A DNA stretch of 64,000 nucleotides from Sphingomonas panni (lineage in GTDB: Bacteria > Pseudomonadota > Alphaproteobacteria > Sphingomonadales > Sphingomonadaceae). How positions within the stretch are numbered: the first letter of the stretch is position 1; every line of letters starts with the position of its first letter. The position numbers and the translations under genes were made by a program. This document shows positions 23,446 through 30,394 of the stretch, in pieces. Where the stretch lies: NCBI RefSeq assembly GCF_022664435.1, contig NZ_JAKREU010000013.1, forward strand, positions 1-64,000, given 5' to 3'. The notes beneath the pieces are model-generated. The model saw nothing but the letters and a program-made list of their open reading frames with translations, searched no databases and had not been told where the DNA came from.

Positions 23446-24959
23446 GGTGCGGCCTCCTGTTCGCATGGCCGGTCGCGCGCGTCGCCGTCGAAGCCGCGCG
23501 CCCGTGCCCAAGCGACGGCCGCGATCCGGCGGTTGACGCCAATCTTGGCATAGATGCGCGCGACATGGTTGCGGACGGTGTTGCCCGCGACATCCAGCGT
23601 CCGCGCGATGGTCTTGTCGTCACATCCCCGGCAGATCAGCGCCAGCACCTCTCGTTCGCGCGGGGTCAGGTCGTCGAGTCCGGGGCCGTCATTCGCCGCC
23701 TGCGGCGTGCGCAGCCGCGCCAGCTTTTCCATGATCGACCGGCTGAACCAGCTGGTGTCCTTCATCACCGCCTCGATCGCCTCGACCAGTTCCAGCTCGG
23801 TGGCCTTGCGCTGGGTGATGTCCTGGAACGCCCACAGCACGCACGCATCGTCGCCGATGCGGATCGCCTCGGTCGAGATCAGGCAGTCGATGACCGCCCC
23901 GTCGCGCGCATGGATGCGTACCTCGTGCCCGCGCAGGTCGTGGCCGGCATCGATCGCCCGTTCAATCGTGCGGCGAACCTCGCTGCTCTCCCACAGCTCG
24001 ACCTCGCCCAGCGGACGGCCGATGATTTCGTCCGCGCCATAGCCGGTCATCGCGGTGAAGCTCGCATTCACCTCGCACAGCAGATGCCCGTCGCGCGCAC
24101 CGATCGCCAGCGGCACCGGGGCCAGCTGGAACATCCGGGTGAAGCGATCCTCGCTGTGGCGCAGCGCAGCCTGCGCGGTGCGCCGCGGTTCGAGGTCGGC
24201 GAAGGTGAACAACATGCATGGCTGTTCGCCCATGTCGATCGGCTGTCCGGCGACGATGACCAGCTTGGTCACGCCGCCGGGCAGTTCCAGTTCCGCCTCC
24301 ATCTGCGGAATGGTGCGCCCCTCGCCCAGACGTTCCTTCGCAAGGTCGCGCCGCTCGGCCAAGCGCAGCACGTCGATGTCGTACACCGTCCGGGCCAGCA
24401 CCTGGTCGCGGTCGAACCCGGTCATGTCGAGGAACCCCTGATTGACCTTCACGAACTTCAGGTCGCTCAGGCGGCAGATGACGGCGGGCGCGGGGTTGGC
24501 GTTGAACGATTGTTCGAACCGGTCCTCCGCCTCGTACCGCGCCGACACGTCCTGGATGATGAGCACCAGACAGGCAGGTTCGCCGTCGTCGCTGTCGTTC
24601 AGCACGAGGCTGCGCACCTGATGGACCCAGCGCGGCTCGTCCTCGCCCGCGACGGTCACCTCGACCACCACTTCGGAAAAACGGTCGCCCGCCACCACCC
24701 GCTCCAGCGGATAATCGTCCGCTTCGAGCCGGTGGTTGTTGCGATAGCGCAGCTGGAAGCGCGAGCGATATTCCTCGACCGTCGCGCCCAGCTCGGCGAT
24801 GTCGCCGACCCCGTGCATCGCCAGCGCGGCATCGTTCGCCCAGAGCAGGCTCTGGTCGGGATCGATCAGGATCACCCCCTCGTCGAGGCCCGCGACGATC
24901 TGGCGCAGATGGCGCAGGTCGGCGGTCTCGCGCAGGGACTTGAACGCAGCCTCGTCCAT
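23442..24959 (-). CDS. Triple-PAS LuxR-family transcriptional regulator
   Basis: A 505-residue soluble regulator. Three PAS domains can be traced at about residues 15-135, 145-260 (FEQSFNANPAPAVICRL, VNQGFLDMTGFDRDQVL) and 280-395 (RMFQLAPVPLAIGARDG, VNASFTAMTGYGADEIIGR, VLWAFQDITQRK). After a short coiled linker comes a LuxR helix-turn-helix (about 430-490: LTPREREVLALICRGCDDK, NTVRNHVARIYAKIG). There is no LOV cysteine, so the sensed signal is unknown. Start ATG at 24959. Its 3' end is coupled to a 60-residue ORF, and a CsbD gene is immediately upstream. Confidence 0.85.
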   Translation of the reverse strand: MDEAAFKSLRETADLRHLRQIVAGLDEGVILIDPDQSLLWANDAALAMHGVGDIAELGATVEEYRSRFQLRYRNNHRLEADDYPLERVVAGDRFSEVVVEVTVAGEDEPRWVHQVRSLVLNDSDDGEPACLVLIIQDVSARYEAEDRFEQSFNANPAPAVICRLSDLKFVKVNQGFLDMTGFDRDQVLARTVYDIDVLRLAERRDLAKERLGEGRTIPQMEAELELPGGVTKLVIVAGQPIDMGEQPCMLFTFADLEPRRTAQAALRHSEDRFTRMFQLAPVPLAIGARDGHLLCEVNASFTAMTGYGADEIIGRPLGEVELWESSEVRRTIERAIDAGHDLRGHEVRIHARDGAVIDCLISTEAIRIGDDACVLWAFQDITQRKATELELVEAIEAVMKDTSWFSRSIMEKLARLRTPQAANDGPGLDDLTPREREVLALICRGCDDKTIARTLDVAGNTVRNHVARIYAKIGVNRRIAAVAWARARGFDGDARDRPCEQEAAP

Positions 24960-24966
24960 GGCTGGA

Positions 24967-25332
24967 TCAGCCGCGACGCCCGTGCAGCAGCCAGGCGAGG
25001 CCGTAGCCGATGATCGCGGCACCCGCGGCCCACAGCAGCGGGCGGTCCTCGACGGTGCGCGCGGCGACCTGTCCGCCCTGCTGCGCGCGGTCGGCGACCT
25101 GGCGGCCGGCGGTCTTCAGCTTCGCGCGGGCTTCGTCGGCGAGTGCGGGGGCGCTGTCGATCGCATCCTCGACGATCGCGCGGACGCGGCCATAGCTGTG
25201 CTGCACGCCGCCCGCGACCTGGTCGACGATGCCGTCGGTCTGCAGGCCGCGATGGTCGACGACATCGCCGACGGTCTTTTCGACCTTGCCGGTGGCGTAG
25301 CGGACGCCGCCTTCGAATTCATCCTTGTTCAT
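24967..25332 (-). CDS. CsbD-like stress protein with C-terminal helix
   Basis: A 121-residue protein. The N-terminal part MNKDEFEGGVRYATGKVEKT resembles the CsbD family (general stress proteins). The middle is amphipathic helix (DEARAKLKTAGRQVADRAQQ), as in ElaB/YqjD-type proteins, and the C-terminus has a hydrophobic segment (LLWAAGAAIIGYGLAWLL) ending in HGRRG. Probably membrane-attached. It is followed 7 bp later by the PAS-LuxR regulator gene. Confidence 0.75.
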   Translation of the reverse strand: MNKDEFEGGVRYATGKVEKTVGDVVDHRGLQTDGIVDQVAGGVQHSYGRVRAIVEDAIDSAPALADEARAKLKTAGRQVADRAQQGGQVAARTVEDRPLLWAAGAAIIGYGLAWLLHGRRG

Positions 25333-25361
25333 GATGCTGGTCCTTTTCCAATGGGTTGGGG

Positions 25362-25682
25362 TCAGGGCAGGACGTTGCAGCCCGCGGCCGCCTTGCCGAC
25401 CGCCAGCGCGATCGCCGGGTCCCTGATCTCGCCCGCCACGCGAACGAGGTCGCCAACGGTCAACGTACCGGGGTTGGGATCGTCCTTCTTATAGGCGGCG
25501 GCGGCACGGCCGAGCTGTTGCAGCTGGCCGAGCGACAGGTCGCCCTGCAGCCGGGTGCCGACGCAATCGGCGCGCTGGGCGTCCAGCCCGTAACGCTGAA
25601 GCCCGGTCGAGATACGGGTCGCGGGCGCGGCACAGGCACCGAGCGCCAGCGTGCCGAGCAGGGTAAACGCAACTGCCTTCAT
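25362..25682 (-). CDS. Small lipoprotein
   Basis: A 106-residue protein with a signal peptide and lipobox LGAC (residues 14-17) followed by AAPATRISTGL. Two further Cys residues (ADCVGTRL near 40 and AAGCNVLP at the end) could form a disulfide. The rest is helical (SLGQLQQLGRAAAAYKKDD). I do not recognise a named family. It lies 29 bp upstream of the CsbD-like gene on the same strand. Confidence 0.65.
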   Translation of the reverse strand: MKAVAFTLLGTLALGACAAPATRISTGLQRYGLDAQRADCVGTRLQGDLSLGQLQQLGRAAAAYKKDDPNPGTLTVGDLVRVAGEIRDPAIALAVGKAAAGCNVLP

Positions 25683-25779
25683 GGACCGGTCTCCCACGAC
25701 ACGACCGCAGGAGCGCGGCCGGTCAGGGCGCATCAACCGACCGGCAGGACCGGTGTTCCTGGTATCTTTGCGGGATCCG

Positions 25780-25974
25780 TTAGTCGGGAAGTACCAAGAC
25801 GATCAGCGCCGCCTGTTCCGCGTACAGCCGCGACATGCGCAAATGAATCGCGCGTATTTCTATTTCGGCGGTATTTTCAGCTAGTTGCCGATGTACTTCC
25901 GCCCGGCCGAGCAGATAGGCCCGCTCTTCGGTAGCGGACAGGATCGGGCTTGCGGGTTGGGCGATCTGCGACAT
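25780..25974 (-). CDS. Small hypothetical helical protein
   Basis: A 64-residue ORF (MSQIAQPASPILSATEERAY, then LLGRAEVHRQLAENTAEIEI and a helical RAIHLRMSRLYAEQAALIVL end). No signal peptide or recognised motif. The alternating charged/hydrophobic pattern is protein-like, and it stands in a gap with no competing gene. Real but uncharacterised, with moderate doubt. Confidence 0.45.
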   Translation of the reverse strand: MSQIAQPASPILSATEERAYLLGRAEVHRQLAENTAEIEIRAIHLRMSRLYAEQAALIVLVLPD

Positions 25975-26062
25975 GGCGCGATGCTATCGGTACGGTACCG
26001 TTCCGGCCATGATGCAGAACTACCGGCCGATATGGTTGTTCGATACCTGATCGAGCCAATTC

Positions 26063-26156
26063 GTCACTCCCGCGAAGGCGGGAGTCCATACACGCTGTCG
26101 TCGCGCTTCTATCCGAACCGTCAGCGGCAATGGATTCCCGCCTTCGCGGGAATGAC
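26063..26156. repeat. Paired intergenic palindromic repeat (family A)
   Basis: GTCACTCCCGCGAAGGCGGG at the left faces the complementary CCCGCCTTCGCGGGAATGAC at the right, about 50 bases apart. Same unit as at 3623, 43305 and 57944. Confidence 0.85.
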
Positions 26157-26197
26157 GATGGTTCGGCGGGAGGCGCGCCGCCCACCCCAAACACCAC

Positions 26198-26224
26198 GTC
26201 ACCCCGGGTCAAGCCCGGGGTGAC
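26198..26224. repeat. Single intergenic palindrome (family B arm)
   Basis: GTCACCCCGGGTCAAGCCCG continuing GGGTGAC, a 27-bp self-complementary arm like those at 18118 and 53671. It lies 22 bp beyond the FadN-like gene stop and could act as its transcript end. Confidence 0.75.
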
Positions 26225-26245
26225 GAGAAGGGTCGCGGAACTACG

Positions 26246-28564
26246 TCAATTCCGCAGCGGCTTCCCCGTCTGCAGCACATGCGTCACCCGGTCCTGCGTC
26301 CGCGTGTCGCGCATCGCGTCGAGGAACACGCGGCGCTCTAGCGTCAGCAGCTGGTCCTCGGTCACGACGTCGATGATATCGGTATCGCCGCCGGTCAGCA
26401 CCTCGGCTACGCGGCCCGACACGACCTCGTCATAGGGCGTCGCCAGCCCCTTCGCCCGGAAGCCGCGCACGACGTCCGCAATCGCGATCCGGCCGCTTTC
26501 GCCGGGCAGGCGATAGACCGGCGGCTCGGGCGGCGCATAGCCGTCGACCAGCGCCAGCGCCCTGGCCTTGGCATCGGCCAGCAACCGGTCGCGGTTCATG
26601 GTGATGCCGTCCGACGCCCGCAGGAAGTGCAGCTCGCGCGCCTCCGCCGCCGACTTGGACACCTTGGCGGTCGAGATCGTCTCAAACGCGACGCCGACCG
26701 CCGGCATCGGCCCGCGCGGCGTGCCCTTGGCCTTGGCGATCCGGTCGAGCAGTTCGCCATGCCCGCCCCATCCGGGGACGAGGCCCGCGCCGGCTTCGAC
26801 CAGCCCCATATAGGTTTCGGCATGGGCCTGGATCGCGTCGGCGTGCAGCGAAATCTCACACCCGCCGCCCAGCGCCATGCCCGCCGGCGCGGCGACCACC
26901 GGGAAGGGGGCGTATTTCAGCGCCTTGAACGTCGCCTGCCCGCCGCCGATCATCTGTTCGATCTGCTCCCACGCGCCCGACTTCACCGCCCACAGCGCAA
27001 GGAACAGATTCGCCCCGACCGAGAAATTCGCCGCGTCGGTGTAGATCACCAGCGCCTTGAACCGGTCGCGCACGACCGCGATCGTCTCGTTCAGCAGCGC
27101 GACCACCTTGTCGTCGAGCGCGTTGCTCTTGCCGGTGAATTCGAAGCAGACGACTCCGTCGCCGACATCCCACAAGGCAGCCGATTCGTTGCGCAGCACC
27201 GGTTCCGACCGAAGCTTGACATCTTCGAGCAGCAGCACGCCCTCGCCGCGCACCACATCGGCGTAAGCGCCGTCGAGCGTCAGATATTGCCGCTGGCCGC
27301 CCTCGACCCGATAGAAACTCCGGTCGCCCACGGTGTCGAGGATCGCCGGAACGTCGCGCCCCTCGGCCCGCAACCGCGCCGCGAGCGTCGCCGCGCCGAT
27401 CCGGTCGATCAGCTCGAACGGACCATATTTCCAGTTATAGCCGAGCTTCATCGCGTCATCGATCGCGACGATATCGTCGGCCGCCTCGCCCACCAGCATC
27501 GCGGCATAGGGCAGCACGCGCCCGAGGATCGCCCAGGCATAATCGCCCGCCGGCCCCTCCAGCGCGATCAGCTTGCCCACATCCTTCGCCGCATCGGCGG
27601 GCAGGTCGGCGGGCGTCTGCTGTTCGCGATAGTCGCCGGTCTTCAGGTCGAGCGCGAACTTGGTCCGCGTCGCCTTGTCGAAGCGATAGAAGCCGCCCTT
27701 GCCCTTGCGGCCGGTGAACCCCTCGGCAATCATCCGGTCGACCAAAGGCATCGGCCGCACCGTGTCGAAATAGGGATCGCCCTCGGGCAGCGTCGCGGTC
27801 AGGCTCTTGGACAGCAGCGGCATCAGGTCGATACCCACCAGATCGACCAGCCCGAAGATGCCGGTCTTGGGCACGCCCATCGGCCGCCCGCCGATCTGGT
27901 CGGCCTGTTCGACGGTCAGGCCCAAATCCATCGCCGCATTGATCGCGACCGCCAGCCAATAGGTGCCGATGCGGTTGGCGATGAAGCCCGGCGTATCCTT
28001 CGCCCGGACGATCCGCTTGCCGAGATTACGGTCGACGAAATCCTCGACCTTGCCCGCCACCGCCGGGTCGGTGTCGCGACCCCGCACGATCTCGATCAGC
28101 CGCATATAGCGCGGCGGATTGAAGAAATGGGTGATGAGGAAATCGCGCCGGAACCCCTCGCTGCGCCCGGCGACCAGATGGTCGAGCGGGATGGTCGAGG
28201 TGTTGGACGAAACGGCGGTGCCGGGACGCTTCAGCGCCTCGATCCGGGCATAGAGCGATTGCTTGATGTCCAACCGCTCGACAATCGCCTCGACGATCCA
28301 GTCGCATTCGGCGATGCGGTCGAGATGGTCGTCGATATTGCCGGTTTCGACCAGCTTCGCCGCCGATTTCGACATGAACGGCGCGGGATCGGTCTTCAGC
28401 ATCCGCGCCACCGCGCCCTTGGCGACGGCGTCACGGTCGGGGCCGTCCTTGGCGATGTCGAGCAGCAGCACCGGCACCCCGGCATTGGCGACATGCGCGG
28501 CGATGCCCGCCCCCATCACCCCTGCGCCGATGACGCAGACCTTGCGGATCGCCATGTCCATCAT
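26246..28564 (-). CDS. 3-hydroxyacyl-CoA dehydrogenase / enoyl-CoA hydratase fusion (FadN-like)
   Basis: A 772-residue beta-oxidation enzyme. The N-terminal NAD-binding motif VCVIGAGVMGAGIAAHVAN (about 9-27), the catalytic THFFNPPRYMRLIEI segment (about 143-157) and a second 3HCDH C-terminal domain are followed by an enoyl-CoA hydratase/isomerase domain (about 500-700; PAGMALGGGCEISLHAD). The order (dehydrogenase first, hydratase last) is that of FadN of Bacillus, not of E. coli FadB. The ATG overlaps the thiolase stop by 4 bp, so the two are co-translated. Cytosolic. Confidence 0.9.
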   Translation of the reverse strand: MMDMAIRKVCVIGAGVMGAGIAAHVANAGVPVLLLDIAKDGPDRDAVAKGAVARMLKTDPAPFMSKSAAKLVETGNIDDHLDRIAECDWIVEAIVERLDIKQSLYARIEALKRPGTAVSSNTSTIPLDHLVAGRSEGFRRDFLITHFFNPPRYMRLIEIVRGRDTDPAVAGKVEDFVDRNLGKRIVRAKDTPGFIANRIGTYWLAVAINAAMDLGLTVEQADQIGGRPMGVPKTGIFGLVDLVGIDLMPLLSKSLTATLPEGDPYFDTVRPMPLVDRMIAEGFTGRKGKGGFYRFDKATRTKFALDLKTGDYREQQTPADLPADAAKDVGKLIALEGPAGDYAWAILGRVLPYAAMLVGEAADDIVAIDDAMKLGYNWKYGPFELIDRIGAATLAARLRAEGRDVPAILDTVGDRSFYRVEGGQRQYLTLDGAYADVVRGEGVLLLEDVKLRSEPVLRNESAALWDVGDGVVCFEFTGKSNALDDKVVALLNETIAVVRDRFKALVIYTDAANFSVGANLFLALWAVKSGAWEQIEQMIGGGQATFKALKYAPFPVVAAPAGMALGGGCEISLHADAIQAHAETYMGLVEAGAGLVPGWGGHGELLDRIAKAKGTPRGPMPAVGVAFETISTAKVSKSAAEARELHFLRASDGITMNRDRLLADAKARALALVDGYAPPEPPVYRLPGESGRIAIADVVRGFRAKGLATPYDEVVSGRVAEVLTGGDTDIIDVVTEDQLLTLERRVFLDAMRDTRTQDRVTHVLQTGKPLRN

Positions 28565-29694
28565 GCGCGCTCCAGCACGGTGGCGATGCCCTGCCCGCCG
28601 CCGATGCACTGCGTCGCCAGCGCATAGCGCTTGCCCTCGCGCGCCAGCAAAGCCGCCGCCTTGCCGACGATCCGCGCGCCGGTCGCGCCCAGTGGATGGC
28701 CGATCGCGATCGCCCCGCCATCGAGGTTGATCGCCTCGTCCTTGATGCCGAGGTCGCGGATGCAGGCGATCGCCTGCGCCGCGAACGCCTCGTTGATCTC
28801 GACCACATCGATATCGTCGATGGTGAGACCGGCGCGCTCCAGCGCCTTTTTCGACGCGCCGATCGGACCCAGACCCATCGTTTCCGGCGCGCAGCCCGAA
28901 ATGCCGATCGACTTGATCCGGGCGAGGATCGTCAGGCCATGCTTGGTCGCGAATTCCTCCGACGTCACCAGCACCGCGCTCGCCCCATCGGTCAGCGGCG
29001 ACGAGGTGCCGGCGGTGACCGATCCGTCCTGGCGGAAGGCGGGCTTCAGGCCGGACAAGCCTTCCGTCGTCGTGTCGGGGCGGATCGTGCCGTCCTCGCT
29101 CACCACGCCGCCTTTGGTCTGGATCGGCACGATTTCTTGCGCCAGCTTGCCCGCGCTGCGCGCGTCGGCCGCCTTGCGCTGGCTGGCGACGGCGAAGGCG
29201 TCCTGTTCGTCGCGGGTGATCTGGTATTTCGTCGCGACATTCTCGGCGGTGTCGCCCATGCCCATATAGGCCCCGGCGCTCTTGGCGGCCAATGCGGGGT
29301 TGGGCAGCGGGTTGTAGCCGCCCATCGGCACCCGGCTCATCGATTCGAGGCCGGCGCAGATGAACGCCTCGCCCGCGCCGACCTCGATCTGGCCGGCGGC
29401 GATGTGGATCGCGCTCATCGACGACCCGCAGAAGCGGTTGACCGTCATGCCGCCCACCGACAGCGGCAGATCGCCCAGCAAAGCCACCATCCGCGCGACG
29501 TTGAAGCCCTGCTCCCCTTCCGGAAACGCGCAACCCATCACCACATCCTCGATCTCGGCCGCATCGACGCCGGTCCGCTCGATCAGCGCGCGCACGACCT
29601 GCGCCGCCAGATCCTCCGGCCGGACCCGCGCCAGCGCGCCCTTGCCCGCCAGATGAAAGGGAGAACGAACATAGCCTGCGATTACGGCCTTCAT
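28561..29694 (-). CDS. Acetyl-CoA C-acyltransferase (thiolase)
   Basis: A 377-residue thiolase for the last step of beta-oxidation. The nucleophilic Cys is in NRFCGSSMSAIH (about 86-97). Catalytic residues follow in NEAFAAQAIAC (about 313-323), GHPLGATGAR (about 343-352) and the second active Cys in TQCIGGGQG (about 371). The start is taken at ATG 29694 (MKAVIAGYVRSPF), the family's usual opening; an upstream ATG would add 15 residues with no conservation. Divergent from the MerR regulator. Confidence 0.92.
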   Translation of the reverse strand: MKAVIAGYVRSPFHLAGKGALARVRPEDLAAQVVRALIERTGVDAAEIEDVVMGCAFPEGEQGFNVARMVALLGDLPLSVGGMTVNRFCGSSMSAIHIAAGQIEVGAGEAFICAGLESMSRVPMGGYNPLPNPALAAKSAGAYMGMGDTAENVATKYQITRDEQDAFAVASQRKAADARSAGKLAQEIVPIQTKGGVVSEDGTIRPDTTTEGLSGLKPAFRQDGSVTAGTSSPLTDGASAVLVTSEEFATKHGLTILARIKSIGISGCAPETMGLGPIGASKKALERAGLTIDDIDVVEINEAFAAQAIACIRDLGIKDEAINLDGGAIAIGHPLGATGARIVGKAAALLAREGKRYALATQCIGGGQGIATVLERA

Positions 29695-29718
29695 CGACGC
29701 GATCCTTCCCAAATGTCC

Positions 29719-29772
29719 GTCCATGTCTGCCATGGACATATGCCCTATACGATAGCTATGTTACCTATAGGG
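29719..29772. promoter_or_regulatory. Divergent operator region, thiolase operon / MerR gene
   Basis: Two dyads lie between the divergent starts. GTCCATG-TCTGC-CATGGAC spans 29719-29737. CCCTATA (29743-29749) pairs with TATAGGG (29766-29772) across 16 bases. The second spacing and position fit a MerR-type operator within a promoter. The MerR protein encoded next door is the natural candidate to bind one or both; this is inferred. Confidence 0.5.
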
Positions 29773-29810
29773 TAGATGGACGCGATGCAATGGCCGGCGA
29801 GGACAGGGTG

Positions 29811-30194
29811 ATGGATCAGGAACTGCACGGCATCCACGCCGTCGCCGACACGCTGGGCATCACTCCGCGCACGCTCCGCCTGTACGAGGACAAGGGGCTG
29901 ATCCACCCGGTCCGCGTCGGCAACAACCGCGCCTACAGCCACCGCGACATCGTGCGGATGCGCTTGATCCTGCGGGGAAAACGCCTGGGGTTCACCCTGC
30001 GCGAGATTCAGGAATTCCTCGACCTGTACAGCAGCGACGCCGGCAACGACGAACAGATGCACGCGCTGGCGACACGCTGCCGCACCCGCATCGACGCGCT
30101 GAACCTGCAACGCCAGGCGCTGGAACAGACGGTCGCCGAACTGGAGGAACTGGAACAAACCGCGCGGGCGAATCTGTGCCGGACGGGGCGGTAG
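29811..30194 (+). CDS. MerR family transcriptional regulator
   Basis: A 127-residue regulator with an N-terminal winged helix-turn-helix (HAVADTLGITPRTLRLYEDK, then GLIHPVRVGNNRAYSHRDI, about residues 8-50) and a long C-terminal dimerisation helix (about 80-120, rich in Glu, Leu and Gln). There is no Cys cluster typical of metal sensors. GAGGA lies 7 bases before ATG 29811; an in-frame ATG at 29790 is an alternative. It is divergent from the beta-oxidation pair and likely controls it, as MerR-type regulators do for fatty-acid or branched-chain acyl-CoA genes in other Proteobacteria. Confidence 0.85.
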   Translation: MDQELHGIHAVADTLGITPRTLRLYEDKGLIHPVRVGNNRAYSHRDIVRMRLILRGKRLGFTLREIQEFLDLYSSDAGNDEQMHALATRCRTRIDALNLQRQALEQTVAELEELEQTARANLCRTGR

Positions 30195-30215
30195 GGCGCC
30201 CTCCCCCCGCCAACC

Positions 30216-30293
30216 GTATCCCCGCGCAGGCGGGGACCCAGGGTAACGAACGATACCGCCTGTAACCCTGGACCCCCGCCTGCGCGGGGGTAC
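30216..30293. repeat. Paired intergenic palindromic repeat (variant family A/C)
   Basis: GTATCCCCGCGCAGGCGGGG with ACCCAGGGT at the left matches the inverted ACCCTGGACCCCCGCCTGCG and GGGGGTAC at the right; 78 bp in total can fold as one stem. Between the MerR gene and the convergent TonB receptor gene. Confidence 0.8.
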
Positions 30294-30331
30294 GGTCGGG
30301 GCAGCGGACGACATACGCCAAACCTACCAAC

Positions 30332-30366
30332 GTCACCCCGGGCCTGACCCGGGGTCCCGCTTCTTC
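30332..30366. repeat. Half copy of family B palindrome
   Basis: GTCACCCCGGGCCTGACCCG followed by GGGTCCCGCTTCTTC: one arm of the element at 53671, without its partner. Directly beyond the TonB receptor stop. Confidence 0.7.
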
Positions 30367-30394
30367 TTCGACAGCTCCCCCCTTCGGCCACCCG

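Noticed and set aside
26246..29533. One 1095-residue frame joining the FadN-like protein to an Arg-rich N-terminal part
   Set aside because: The first ~320 residues are an out-of-frame reading of the thiolase gene. The true start is the ATG overlapping the thiolase stop at 28564.
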